From: Rhodobacter sp.
GTDB taxonomy: Bacteria > Pseudomonadota > Alphaproteobacteria > Rhodobacterales > Rhodobacteraceae
NCBI GenBank assembly: GCA_030065095.1
Contig: JASJDP010000010.1
Location: forward strand, 1 to 64,000
Length of the DNA stretch: 64,000 nucleotides
Reading direction: 5' to 3'
The notes beneath the pieces were generated by a model. That model did not search any database, was not told the origin of the DNA, and saw only the letters and a list, made by a program, of their open reading frames with translations. Position 1 is the stretch's first letter. Each line of letters begins with the position of its first letter. A program made the position numbers and the translations under genes. This document shows positions 1 through 7,619 of the stretch, one piece after another.

Positions 1-165
1 GTTCTTGGCGACGCGTACGGATCCGCCGGCTTCGCGCATGCGACCCCGCAGATCCTGCATCTCGGCAACCGTGAGACCTGCGTAATGGGCAACGACCACG
101 ACGCCAGAGCTTTCGAAGATCTGGCCGAGTTCGTCGACCACTTTCTCTTTCTGGGCTCTATCCAC
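1..165 (-). CDS. rplJ: 50S ribosomal protein L10, N-terminal part (cut by window edge)
   Basis: The reverse strand encodes about 55 residues starting [13 protein letters not shown] and continuing with the L10 signature [15 protein letters not shown] and the basic segment VRVAKN. L10 anchors the L7/L12 stalk to 23S rRNA at the GTPase-associated centre and, as L10(L12)4, represses its own mRNA. I place the start at a GTG (bases 165-163) because a GGAG ribosome site lies about 8 bases upstream and the family begins at this point. The C-terminal two thirds lie beyond the window. It would normally be followed by rplL. It is separated from rplKA by an oppositely oriented GST gene, so it must have its own promoter. 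Confidence 0.93.
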   Translation of the reverse strand, partial: MDRAQKEKVVDELGQIFESSGVVVVAHYAGLTVAEMQDLRGRMREAGGSVRVAKN

Positions 166-182
166 AGTTTCACTCCAGTTGT

Positions 183-215
183 GGAGGGTTTCCCCTCCGG
201 CTCAGCTTTGCCGGA
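183..215 (-). promoter_or_regulatory. Candidate L10 leader: two overlapping hairpins upstream of rplJ
   Basis: In the untranslated stretch just before rplJ there are two stems that share bases. One is GGAGGG-GAAA-CCCTCC (183-198). The other is TCCGGC/GCCGGA (196-201 with 210-215). They cannot both form fully, which suits a switch. L10 autoregulation through a structured rplJ leader is established in other bacteria, but I cannot recognise the exact L10 kink-turn here, so the assignment rests on position and structure. Confidence 0.35.
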
Positions 216-789
216 CCCCGCGGCCCGGCTTACGGGTCCTTACGGGTCCGTCGCAATCGCCCCTCGAGGGCGCACGCCCGCGAAGAAAAACTGTTCCATC
301 CCCGTCTCGGGCAGGATTTATGGGCGAACCCACCCACCGTCTTGGACGAATCGTCCGGACCACTTCACCGTGTGAAGCGACCTGACGGCGCGCCTGATAA
401 GAGGTTTTGCCGGGATTGTGAAGGGCAAAAAACGCACTTGCTGCGTCACATGTGCCTCGCGGGCCGCCTTCTTTGCTCAACCAGCAACGATTCAAGGGAA
501 AAAAGCATTGGGGCAGAGCAGATCAGCCATGACAAGCCCGAAACGCGGCGCGGCAGGCATTAGATGTCCCATCCGCGCAGCGCGTCCTGCAGTTGAACTC
601 CCAGGTCTCTTGGACGCCGTCCACGATGTGCGGGACGAAGCGCCCCAAAAGGGCCAGAGCTGTCTGACCGAATTCCGCGGATCGAACGGTATTGGAGCGG
701 AGCAAGCCGGAGGGCCGGTATTGGAATTCGACCTTCGGCGCCTTAGGTGGCCTTGCAGTCGAGACCCAATCCGAAAGACGCGCAAATAC
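216..789. other. Intergenic region between divergent rplJ and the GST gene
   Basis: No convincing gene is seen. Overlapping reading frames here are arginine-rich and lack family signatures. The region must hold the rplJ promoter (minus strand) and the GST promoter (plus strand). A short tandem duplication, TACGGGTCC twice, lies near 231-250. I could not pick a promoter with confidence. Confidence 0.5.
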
Positions 790-1680
790 ATGACCGATGC
801 TGCTCCCTATACCCCTCCCAAAGTCTGGACCTGGGACGCCGAAAGCGGTGGCGAGTTCGCCAAGATCAATCGTCCCGTCGCCGGGCCGACGCATGACAAG
901 GACCTGCCTGTCGGCGAGCATCCCCTGCAGCTTTATTCGCTCGCCACCCCCAACGGGGTAAAGGTGACGGTGTTGCTGGAGGAGCTCTTGGCGCTCGGTG
1001 AAACCGGGGCGGAATACGATGCATGGCTGATCAAGATCACCGAAGGCGATCAGTTCGGCAGCGGCTTTGTCGATATCAATCCCAACTCGAAGATTCCGGC
1101 GCTTGTGGATCACAGCACGGCCAGACCGACCCGTGTGTTCGAAAGCGGCGCGATCCTGCTTTATCTGGCCGAGAAGTTCGGGAAATTCCTGCCGGCCGAT
1201 CCCGCCGACCGGGCCGAGATGCTTTCCTGGCTCTTCTGGCAGATGGGCAGCGCGCCCTATCTGGGCGGCGGATTCGGGCATTTCTACGCCTACGCGCCGG
1301 AAAAATGGCAATACCCCATCGACCGTTTCGCGATGGAGACCAAGCGCCAGCTGGACGTCTTGGACCGCAATCTCGCGGGCCGGGAGTTCATCACCGGCGC
1401 CGATTACACCATCGCCGATATGGCGATCTGGGCCTGGTACGGGCAGCTGGTTCTGGGGCGGCTTTACGGCGCCGGAGAGTTCCTGGATGTAACGAGCTAC
1501 AGAAACGTGCGGCGCTGGTCCGAAGCCATCGATGCCCGCCCCGCTGTGCAGCGCGGCCGCATGGTCAACCGCACCTTCGGCGATGCGGACATGCAGTTGC
1601 ACGAGCGTCACGACGCGGGCGATTTCGACACCCGGACGCAGGACAAGATTATGCCCCAACCCGAGAAGGCCGAGGACTAG
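790..1680 (+). CDS. yghU: YghU-type glutathione S-transferase / glutathione-dependent disulfide-bond oxidoreductase
   Basis: The 296-residue protein has the YghU/YfcG (nu-class) GST layout: an extended N-terminal arm of about 45 residues, a thioredoxin-like GST_N domain (about 46-133) with LYSLATPNG, INPNSKIPAL (cis-Pro region) and the glutathione-binding ESGAIL, then an all-helical C domain (about 140-270) with the N-capping motif ITGADYTIADMAIW. These enzymes bind two glutathiones and act on disulfides or organic peroxides in the cytoplasm. The reading frame is open further upstream, but the ATG at 790 gives the family length and start. It stands alone between two ribosomal sub-operons in opposite orientation. 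Confidence 0.88.
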   Translation: MTDAAPYTPPKVWTWDAESGGEFAKINRPVAGPTHDKDLPVGEHPLQLYSLATPNGVKVTVLLEELLALGETGAEYDAWLIKITEGDQFGSGFVDINPNSKIPALVDHSTARPTRVFESGAILLYLAEKFGKFLPADPADRAEMLSWLFWQMGSAPYLGGGFGHFYAYAPEKWQYPIDRFAMETKRQLDVLDRNLAGREFITGADYTIADMAIWAWYGQLVLGRLYGAGEFLDVTSYRNVRRWSEAIDARPAVQRGRMVNRTFGDADMQLHERHDAGDFDTRTQDKIMPQPEKAED

Positions 1681-1734
1681 GCGGGGATCGCGAAGATCGC
1701 GCCCAGCGCGCGATGCGCACTAGAGGCCAAGGCT

Positions 1735-1758
1735 GGACGGGCCAGGCAAGGCCCGTCC
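1735..1758. terminator. Stem-loop between convergent GST and rplA
   Basis: There is a perfect 9-bp stem GGACGGGCC/GGCCCGTCC with a 6-base loop, placed between the stop codons of two converging genes. There is no T-tract on either side, so it may be a barrier or processing hairpin and not a classical Rho-independent terminator. Confidence 0.45.
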
Positions 1759-1783
1759 TGACTGCCGGAGGCTTGAACAGATA

Positions 1784-2485
1784 TCAGGCGTTGCCCGTTG
1801 CGCTCATCACATCGACGGTGACGCCCGGCCCCATCGTCGAACTCAGCGAGACCTTTTTCATATAGGTCCCCTTCGCGCCCGAGGGCTTGGCCTTTTGCAC
1901 CGCATCGACAAAGGCACGCACGTTTTCGGCAAGTTTGCCTTCGTCGAACGAGGCTTTACCGACGCCCGCATGCACCACACCGGCCTTTTCGGCCTTGAAT
2001 TGCACCTGACCACCCTTGGCGGCGGCGACGGCGTCCTTGACGTCCATCGTCACCGTGCCGACCTTGGGGTTCGGCATCAGGTTGCGCGGGCCGAGGATCT
2101 TGCCGAGCCGTCCGACGATCGGCATCATGTCCGGCGTCGCGATACAGCGGTCGAATTCGATGGTGCCGCCCTGGATCGTCTCCATCAGGTCCTCGGCGCC
2201 GACGATGTCGGCTCCGGCCTCCTTGGCCTCGTCCGCCTTCGGACCGCGGGCGAACACCGCCACGCGCACCGTCTTGCCGGTGCCGTTGGGCAGGGTCACC
2301 GTGCCGCGGACCATCTGGTCGGCGTGGCGCGGATCGATGCCCAGGCACATCGCGATCTCGACGCTTTCATCGAATTTCGCGGTGGCGTTCGATTTCACCA
2401 GCGCGACGGCCTCCTCGACGCTGAGGTTGTCCTTGCCGGCAACGGCCTCGCGCGCGGCGCGGGTGCGTTTTCCATGCTTTGCCAT
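1784..2485 (-). CDS. rplA: 50S ribosomal protein L1
   Basis: The 233-residue protein is a full-length L1, beginning [13 protein letters not shown] and containing the L1 signature around [17 protein letters not shown] (about 128-145) and the C-terminal [10 protein letters not shown]. It binds the mobile L1 stalk of 23S rRNA next to the E site and is also the translational repressor of its own operon through the rplK leader. Its start lies 4 bases after the rplK stop, so the two genes are co-translated. The stop faces the GST gene across a short gap with a stem-loop. Confidence 0.97.
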   Translation of the reverse strand: MAKHGKRTRAAREAVAGKDNLSVEEAVALVKSNATAKFDESVEIAMCLGIDPRHADQMVRGTVTLPNGTGKTVRVAVFARGPKADEAKEAGADIVGAEDLMETIQGGTIEFDRCIATPDMMPIVGRLGKILGPRNLMPNPKVGTVTMDVKDAVAAAKGGQVQFKAEKAGVVHAGVGKASFDEGKLAENVRAFVDAVQKAKPSGAKGTYMKKVSLSSTMGPGVTVDVMSATGNA

Positions 2486-2489
2486 GTTC

Positions 2490-2918
2490 TTACCCCTTCA
2501 CCTCGATACCCATCGACCGGGCGGATCCCAGGATGATCTGCATCGCCGCCTCGACATCGTTGGCGTTGAGATCCTTCATCTTCGCCTCGGCAATCTCCTT
2601 GACCTGCTTCGAGGTCACGCTGCCGACGGTCGCGCGGCCCGGCGTGTTGGCGCCGGATTTCAGCTTGGCGGCCTTCTTGAGGAAATAGGACGCCGGCGGC
2701 GTCTTGATATCCATGGTGAAGGATTTGTCCTGATAGTAGGTAATCACGGTCGGGCACGGCGCACCGGGCTCCAGATCCTGGGTCTTGGCGTTGAACGCCT
2801 TGCAGAATTCCATGATGTTGATGCCGCGCTGACCCAGCGCCGGTCCGACCGGCGGTGACGGGTTCGCTTGTCCGGCAGGCACCTGAAGCTTCATGGTGCC
2901 GGCGACTTTCTTGGCCAT
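2490..2918 (-). CDS. rplK: 50S ribosomal protein L11
   Basis: The 142-residue protein is a full-length L11: [20 protein letters not shown] at the N-terminus, then [20 protein letters not shown] and the C-terminal RNA-binding half with [10 protein letters not shown]. It binds the GTPase-associated region of 23S rRNA and is needed for RelA sensing. The ATG at 2918 is preceded by a strong AAGGAG site 6 bases upstream; the longer open frame upstream has no family similarity. It is the first gene of the rplKA operon, under the promoter and L1-type leader described separately. Confidence 0.97.
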   Translation of the reverse strand: MAKKVAGTMKLQVPAGQANPSPPVGPALGQRGINIMEFCKAFNAKTQDLEPGAPCPTVITYYQDKSFTMDIKTPPASYFLKKAAKLKSGANTPGRATVGSVTSKQVKEIAEAKMKDLNANDVEAAMQIILGSARSMGIEVKG

Positions 2919-2996
2919 GGGCCGTCTCCTTTCCAACTCGGACGGGACGCGTCCCATCCTGTTTTTTGTTGTGTGGTCCGGGTCGGGCCGCGCGCG

Positions 2997-3033
2997 GTCC
3001 TCGCCTCCCACAAGGCATCCTCGGTGCGAGGAC
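2997..3033 (-). promoter_or_regulatory. Candidate L1-binding autoregulatory hairpin in the rplK leader
   Basis: Read on the minus strand, 8-bp arms GTCCTCGC and GCGAGGAC enclose a loop region containing GGATG, then GCC-TTGTGGGA-GGC (3020-3003). A GTGGGAGGC stretch like this occurs in the L1-binding helix 76-78 area of 23S rRNA, and L1 represses rplKA translation through such a mimic in other bacteria. The element sits about 80 bases before the rplK start and downstream of the candidate promoter, which is the right place. The hairpin is visible directly; L1 binding is inferred. Confidence 0.6.
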
Positions 3034-3039
3034 TGGCGC

Positions 3040-3068
3040 GAAGTACAGAGAAACGCGATACCGCGCAA
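3040..3068 (-). promoter_or_regulatory. Candidate sigma-70 promoter of rplKA
   Basis: On the minus strand a -35-like TTGCGC (3068-3063) is followed after 17 bases by TACTTC (3045-3040). Transcription from it would include the L1-type hairpin. The match to consensus is only partial. Confidence 0.4.
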
Positions 3069-3136
3069 GTGCTGTTTGTCTTGCCGTGCGGCCGCCACGC
3101 AGCTTTAGTCGAGGCGATGGCAAGGCCGGTCGCGAC

Positions 3137-3757
3137 ATGATCACCGATATCGAAGACTATTTCACCAAAGGCTGCGGCCGGTGCGCGCGGTTCGGGACAC
3201 CGGAGTGTTCGACGCATGCCTGGGCGCAGGGTCTTGCGGAACTGCGCCGGATCTGCCGCAGCACCGGGCTGGAGGAGACGGTGAAATGGGGCCACCCCTG
3301 CTATGTGCATGCCGGCCGGAATATTGCCATCCTCGGTGCGTTCCGCGGAGATTTCCGCCTGAGCTTCTTCAACGCAGCCCTGCTGAGCGACAGCGAGGCC
3401 GTGCTGGAGTGGCAGGGCGCGAACACACGGTCTCCGGACATGATCCGGTTCACCGACAACGGGCAGGTGGCCGCGATGGCATCCCTCATCCGCGCCTATC
3501 TGCAAGAGGCGGCGGGATATGCAGAAAAGGGCATCAAACCGCCCAAGGACGACCAAGAGATCGATCTGCCGGACGAGTTGATCGAGGCGCTCGATACCGA
3601 CCCGGAACTGGCCGACGCCTTTCACGCCCTGACCCCGGGGCGGCAAAAAAGCTATGCGATCAACCTCAATTCGGCCAAGAAACCGGCGACACGCATCGCG
3701 CGCATCCTCAAATTCCGCGGCAAAATCCTCGCCGGAAAGGGCGCGCAAGAGCGCTAG
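3137..3757 (+). CDS. YdeI/DUF1801-family protein
   Basis: The 206-residue protein has an N-terminal DUF1801-like domain (about 20-120) with the characteristic ETVKWGHPCY, and a C-terminal YdeI-type helical segment (about 150-205) of the pattern LDTDPELADAFHALTPGRQKSY followed by KKPATRIARI. Members are small cytoplasmic proteins of unclear biochemical role; E. coli YdeI has been linked to stress resistance. The ATG at 3137 (MITDIEDYF) is chosen because similarity starts there; the upstream open frame covers the rplK leader. Its stop codon overlaps the nusG stop codon tail to tail (shared CTAG, 3754-3757). Confidence 0.8.
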   Translation: MITDIEDYFTKGCGRCARFGTPECSTHAWAQGLAELRRICRSTGLEETVKWGHPCYVHAGRNIAILGAFRGDFRLSFFNAALLSDSEAVLEWQGANTRSPDMIRFTDNGQVAAMASLIRAYLQEAAGYAEKGIKPPKDDQEIDLPDELIEALDTDPELADAFHALTPGRQKSYAINLNSAKKPATRIARILKFRGKILAGKGAQER

Positions 3758-4287
3758 CCCTGTTTGCTGACCTGGGTGTATTCCAGCTCGACAGGAGTGG
3801 CCCGGCCGAAGATCGACACCGACACCTTCAGGCGCTGATTGTCGTCGTCGACCTCTTCGACCATGCCGTCGAAGCCCTCGAACGGGCCGTCGGTGACCGC
3901 CACCTTCTCTCCGATGTCGAAATGGATCAGGGTACGCGGGGCTTCCTGGCCCTCCTCGACGCGGTTCAGGATCGCGTTGACCTCTGCATCCCGCATCGGC
4001 ATCGGCTTGCCTTGCGGCCCGAGGAAGCCGGTGACCCGGTTGATCGAGTTGATCAGGTGGTAGCCGCGGTCGCTCATCTCCATCCGGACCAGGACGTAAC
4101 CGGGCATGAACCGGCGTTCCGCCGTGACCTTCTTGCCGCGGCGGACCTCGATGACTTCTTCCGTGGGAACAAGGACTTCCTCGATCTCGTCCTCAAGCCC
4201 GGCATCGGCCACCGACTGGCGGATCTGCTCGGCGATCTTCTTTTCGAAGTTCGACAGCACGCTCACCGAATACCACCGTTTCGCCAT
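3754..4287 (-). CDS. nusG: Transcription termination/antitermination protein NusG
   Basis: The 177-residue protein starts MAKRWYSVSVLSNFEKKIAEQ and shows the NGN domain (about 4-115) with RRFMPGYVLVRMEMSD and the C-terminal KOW domain (about 125-177) with GEKVAVTDGPFEGFDGMVEE. NusG rides on RNA polymerase, suppresses pausing, and couples it to Rho or to ribosomal protein S10. I trim 20 codons from the longer open frame because the protein family starts at MAKRWY (ATG at 4287). A terminator-like hairpin lies between it and secE. Confidence 0.96.
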   Translation of the reverse strand: MAKRWYSVSVLSNFEKKIAEQIRQSVADAGLEDEIEEVLVPTEEVIEVRRGKKVTAERRFMPGYVLVRMEMSDRGYHLINSINRVTGFLGPQGKPMPMRDAEVNAILNRVEEGQEAPRTLIHFDIGEKVAVTDGPFEGFDGMVEEVDDDNQRLKVSVSIFGRATPVELEYTQVSKQG

Positions 4288-4344
4288 CGTCGTCCTTGCC
4301 CTTTCCCACGCCCGGAGGGTCCGGGCGGCATTCCAGTTCTCCCG

Positions 4345-4383
4345 CAAACAAAAGCGGCGTGCGACTCAGATTGCAGCACGCCG
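4345..4383 (-). terminator. Rho-independent-type terminator between secE and nusG
   Basis: Read on the minus strand there is an 8-bp stem CGGCGTGC/GCACGCCG with a 13-base loop (4383-4355), directly followed by CTTTTGTTTG (4354-4345). This is the form of an intrinsic terminator and would end or attenuate secE transcription about 60 bases before the nusG start. Confidence 0.6.
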
Positions 4384-4540
4384 GTCGGGGGATTTCGCCC
4401 CATTACGCGCTCGGGCAAGGAATATCAAGGGGCGGCGCGGCGAAACGGGCCGGGCCGAAAAGGCCCACGCGAAAATCGACCGGTTCACGCAAGCTTTCCC
4501 CAAGCAGCCCGGTGCCCGGGACGCTAAGGGCTTCGTTCCG

Positions 4541-4741
4541 TCAGCCGACCATGTTGAGGATCAACTGAAGGCCGGTGCGGATGAGCCAGTCGACGAAGAA
4601 AAAGAAGATCGCCGTCAGCGTGGCCATCACGAAAACCATGGCGGTGGTCAGCAGCACCTCGCGGCGGGTGGGCCATACGACCTTGGAGACCTCGGCGCGG
4701 ACCTGTTGGATGAACTGCAGCGGATTGGTGCGGGTGGCCAT
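4541..4741 (-). CDS. secE: Preprotein translocase subunit SecE
   Basis: This is a 66-residue single-spanning SecE of the short alphaproteobacterial type: amphipathic N-terminal helix (NPLQFIQQVRAEVSKV), the invariant WPTRREV motif (about 23-29), then one transmembrane helix (about 33-54). SecE clamps SecY in the inner-membrane translocon. The ATG at 4741 is preceded by AAAGGA. The usual neighbour nusG follows downstream after a 250-base gap; I see no tRNA-Trp upstream, where many relatives carry one. Confidence 0.95.
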   Translation of the reverse strand: MATRTNPLQFIQQVRAEVSKVVWPTRREVLLTTAMVFVMATLTAIFFFFVDWLIRTGLQLILNMVG

Positions 4742-4767
4742 GATGCGTCCTTTGGGTGGATGCGGGG

Positions 4768-4796
4768 CAGATACGGGCTTTGGCGGCGGTTTTCAA
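4768..4796 (-). promoter_or_regulatory. Candidate sigma-70 promoter of secE
   Basis: On the minus strand TTGAAA (4796-4791) is followed after exactly 17 bases by TATCTG (4773-4768), about 27 bases before the secE ATG. The hexamers are good but not perfect, and the short leader leaves room for the ribosome site only. Confidence 0.45.
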
Positions 4797-4901
4797 GCGC
4801 AGGACTTGCACATAACCTTTACCTGAGTCCGCCCGGCCGCGGGTCGGCCCGCAAACGCGCCGGCGTATCGATGCCGAACACATGCGAAGCGCGTGGCGGG
4901 C

Positions 4902-5999
4902 TCAGGCGGCACGGTCGGGGAAAAGGCTTCGCAGGGCCTCGGCGCTGGCCGCCGCGACGCCGCGTTCCGTGATCAGGCCGGCGACGAGGCGCGCAGGCGT
5001 GACGTCGAAGGCCGGGTTGCGGGCGGGCGTCGCGTCGGGCGAGATCTGCACATCGGCGGTCCTACCGTCCGCCAGCTTGCCCTGGATATGGGTAACCTCG
5101 CGGGGCGCGCGTTCCTCGATGGGGATCTCGGCCAGACCATCGCGGACGGTCCAGTCGATGGTGGGCGACGGCAGCGCCACATAGAACGGCACGCCGTTGT
5201 CCTGAGCCGCGAGCGCCTTGAGATAGGTGCCGATCTTGTTGCAGACGTCGCCCGCGGCGGTGGTCCGGTCGGTGCCGGTGATCACCAGATCGACAAGCCC
5301 GTGCTGCATCAGGTGGCCGCCGGCATTGTCCACGATCAGATCATGCGGCACGCCGTGACCGGCCAGTTCCCAGGCGGTCAGGTGCGCCCCCTGATTTCGC
5401 GGCCGCGTTTCATCGACGAAGACATGGACGGGAACGCCCGCGTCATGCGCCTGATAGAGCGGAGAGGTGGCGGTGCCCCAGTCGACGGTGGCGAGCCAGC
5501 CGGCATTGCAATGGGTGAGAATGCGGACTGGGTCGCCGTCGGGTTTCCGGGCCGCGATGTCACGGATGATCTGCAGGCCGTGGACACCGATCATGCGGTT
5601 GATCTCGACATCCTCGTCGCAGATCGCGGCGGCCTTGCGAAATGCGGCGGCGGCGCGGTCCGATTCGGGAAGCGGTGTGAGAAGGCCGCGCATCGCGTCA
5701 AGCGCCCAACGCAGGTTGATTGCCGTGGGACGGGTGGCGTGCAGGATGTCCCAGGTGGCGTCGAGAGACGCGTTCGAGGGATCGCGCGCCATCGCCTCGG
5801 CCATGCCATAGGCCGCCGTCGCCCCGATCAGCGGCGCGCCCCGGACCCACATCTCGCGGATGGCCTTGGCAAAGTCCTCTGTCGTTTTCAGCGCCACCAC
5901 ACGGAATTCGTGCGGCAGCCAGCGCTGGTCGATGATGCGCACCTCTCGGGCTGCCTCGTCATACCAGATCGAGCGATAGGCGGTATCTCCGACTTTCAT
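4902..5999 (-). CDS. mtnA: S-methyl-5-thioribose-1-phosphate isomerase
   Basis: The 365-residue protein matches MtnA, the eIF2B-like isomerase of the methionine salvage pathway that turns methylthioribose-1-phosphate into methylthioribulose-1-phosphate. Visible signatures are RSIWYDE near the start, [16 protein letters not shown] (about 50-65), the catalytic-cysteine segment [12 protein letters not shown] (about 158-169), [12 protein letters not shown] and the catalytic-aspartate segment [20 protein letters not shown]. The ATG at 5999 ([10 protein letters not shown]) has an AAGGA site upstream and gives the family length; about 80 extra upstream codons are not similar to anything. It lies downstream of the racemase gene on the same strand after a 113-base gap. 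Confidence 0.95.
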   Translation of the reverse strand: MKVGDTAYRSIWYDEAAREVRIIDQRWLPHEFRVVALKTTEDFAKAIREMWVRGAPLIGATAAYGMAEAMARDPSNASLDATWDILHATRPTAINLRWALDAMRGLLTPLPESDRAAAAFRKAAAICDEDVEINRMIGVHGLQIIRDIAARKPDGDPVRILTHCNAGWLATVDWGTATSPLYQAHDAGVPVHVFVDETRPRNQGAHLTAWELAGHGVPHDLIVDNAGGHLMQHGLVDLVITGTDRTTAAGDVCNKIGTYLKALAAQDNGVPFYVALPSPTIDWTVRDGLAEIPIEERAPREVTHIQGKLADGRTADVQISPDATPARNPAFDVTPARLVAGLITERGVAAASAEALRSLFPDRAA

Positions 6000-6112
6000 G
6001 GCGGTATCCTTTGGGCGAATGGCTCGAAGCGAGTTTAGATGATGGCGAGGCTGAACTGAAACGGTTCCTTGCCGGTCACCGAAGGGATTTTGCAGCGGGC
6101 CGACGAGACCTG

Positions 6113-6832
6113 TCAGACGTCCGGATATCGCGGCGGCGCCAGCGCCGTCTGGAACCATGTCACGAATGTCGCCATCGAATAGACGGGCACCCCAACCGCG
6201 CGCCGGATTGCCGCGGCATAGGGGATCATGTTGGTGCACTCAAGGACCAGAGCGCCGATGTCCGCGTGCTCTGCCATCAGCCGTTCGGCCGCCTCGACAT
6301 TGTCGGCGCGGGCGGCGGTGACATCCATCTCGGGCAGGTCGTCCAGGATCACGCGCGTGAACTCGCGCCCGCCTTCGGTGGTGCCGATGGGGGTATCCGC
6401 CGGAACGCCGGCCTTTTCCAGATGCTCGGGCGACAGGCTGCTGGCGGAAATGGTCAGGATGCCCGCACGCTTGCCGGGCGGCAGGGTGGCGTTCACCATC
6501 GCCACCTGCATCAGCGACGAGGCGGCAACGGGCACGCCGACCGCCGCAGCCAGGTTCTCCTGATAGAGCGACAGGAACCCGCAGTTCGTCGTGATCCCCT
6601 CCGCACCGTCGGCGACCAGTTCCTGCGCGGCGGAAATGAATGCCGGCAACAGCCCCTCGGCACGGTTGCGCACCACCCGGTCGGGTGATGCATCGCGCAC
6701 CACCTTGTAAAGCACCGGAAACGGCCAGGTCAGCGCGTTGCCCATGTCGCCGGGGATCCGGGGAAACCTCGCCTCGAGCATCAGGACACCGACCGAGGCC
6801 CCGTAGATCGCCTTGCCGCCCTTCGCCTTCAC
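6113..6832 (-). CDS. Asp/Glu racemase superfamily protein (two-cysteine type)
   Basis: The 239-residue protein shows the two cysteine-bearing motifs of the aspartate/glutamate racemase superfamily: [12 protein letters not shown] (about 79-90) and [13 protein letters not shown] (about 194-206), consistent with a two-base cysteine racemase or a related isomerase/decarboxylase. It starts with GTG (6832-6830), one base after the stop of the GntR regulator gene, with GGGGA upstream, so it is translationally linked to it. The substrate is unknown. The neighbourhood (GntR/FCD repressor, ThDP enzyme) suggests catabolism of a hydroxy- or amino-acid. Hydantoin racemase and maleate-isomerase-like functions are alternatives. 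Confidence 0.78.
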   Translation of the reverse strand: MKAKGGKAIYGASVGVLMLEARFPRIPGDMGNALTWPFPVLYKVVRDASPDRVVRNRAEGLLPAFISAAQELVADGAEGITTNCGFLSLYQENLAAAVGVPVAASSLMQVAMVNATLPPGKRAGILTISASSLSPEHLEKAGVPADTPIGTTEGGREFTRVILDDLPEMDVTAARADNVEAAERLMAEHADIGALVLECTNMIPYAAAIRRAVGVPVYSMATFVTWFQTALAPPRYPDV

Positions 6833-6833
6833 T

Positions 6834-7529
6834 TCAGCCGTCCCCGATCACCCGGGACATCAGCTCGTCCGCCCCGGCCATGTAGATGTTCGAGATGCCT
6901 TCCTTGACCGCCTCGACGACCTGCTCTTTCCGGCGCGCGATGTGGTCGGCCAACACGTCGCCCGCGCGATCGGCGTCGCGATCGAGCAGCGCCTGCAGGA
7001 CCGCGCGGTGTTCCTCTTTGGACGCCTTCACCCGCGCCGCCATGTTGACCCACCGGATGAACCGAATGCGGTCGTTGAGTGCCCGTAGTTCGGCAGTGAG
7101 TTCGGCGTTGCCGGTCAGGCGCGCTATGCCGATGTGAAAGGCCTCGTCCCGCGCGGTCGCCTCGGCCACCGTCAAACCGGTAATGTCGAGACCGTATCGG
7201 ATCGTTTCGTCGGCGAAGGCGGCAAGCGCCGTGTCCGAGGCCCGCTGACAGGCCAGCATGACCGCTGACACCTCGATGATCCGGCGCAACTCGTACAAGT
7301 CGTAGATCGCCTGCGCCTCGAGCGGGCGGCAGAAAAACCCGGTGCCGGGCCGGAACTCGACCAGCCGCTCGGCCACCAGCCGGTTCAGCGCCTCGCGCAA
7401 GGGCGTGCGGCTCGCGCCGAGATCGCGGGCCAGGGCGACTTCGTTGATGCGGTCGCCCGGACGTATCGAAAACCCGACGACCACCGCCTTGACGCGGTTG
7501 TAGATGTCCTCGACCCGGTTGTCGGTCAT
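6834..7529 (-). CDS. GntR-family transcriptional regulator, FCD (FadR) type
   Basis: The 231-residue protein has an N-terminal winged helix (about 8-72; ALARDLGASRTPLREALNRL is the classical GntR recognition segment) and an all-helical FCD ligand domain (about 80-215) with the usual metal-binding pattern (Asp/His-rich helices, DEAFHIGIARLTGN). It most likely represses the divergent ThDP enzyme gene and its own operon with the racemase until an organic acid ligand is present. Two dyads in the 90-base divergent promoter are candidate operators. Start: ATG at 7529. Confidence 0.9.
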   Translation of the reverse strand: MTDNRVEDIYNRVKAVVVGFSIRPGDRINEVALARDLGASRTPLREALNRLVAERLVEFRPGTGFFCRPLEAQAIYDLYELRRIIEVSAVMLACQRASDTALAAFADETIRYGLDITGLTVAEATARDEAFHIGIARLTGNAELTAELRALNDRIRFIRWVNMAARVKASKEEHRAVLQALLDRDADRAGDVLADHIARRKEQVVEAVKEGISNIYMAGADELMSRVIGDG

Positions 7530-7552
7530 GATGCGCGATGCTCCTTGGTTGA

Positions 7553-7595
7553 CATTCTGGCCGACTCGCAGTCAGAATGCAACCCTGTATACAGA
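7553..7595. promoter_or_regulatory. Two dyads in the GntR / ThDP-enzyme divergent promoter
   Basis: CATTCTG (7553-7559) is repeated inverted as CAGAATG (7574-7580), and a perfect 10-bp palindrome CTGTATACAG lies at 7586-7595, 25 bases before the ThDP enzyme start. FCD-type GntR proteins often bind short palindromes with a GT-N-AC core, so the second dyad is the better operator candidate. Confidence 0.6.
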
Positions 7596-7619
7596 TATGC
7601 CGACTGATGAGGACGCCCC

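Noticed and set aside
4384-4540. Further GC-rich hairpins between secE and nusG, e.g. GGGCC-GAAAA-GGCCC
   Set aside because: They lack a T-tract and have short arms; the 4345-4383 hairpin explains termination better.
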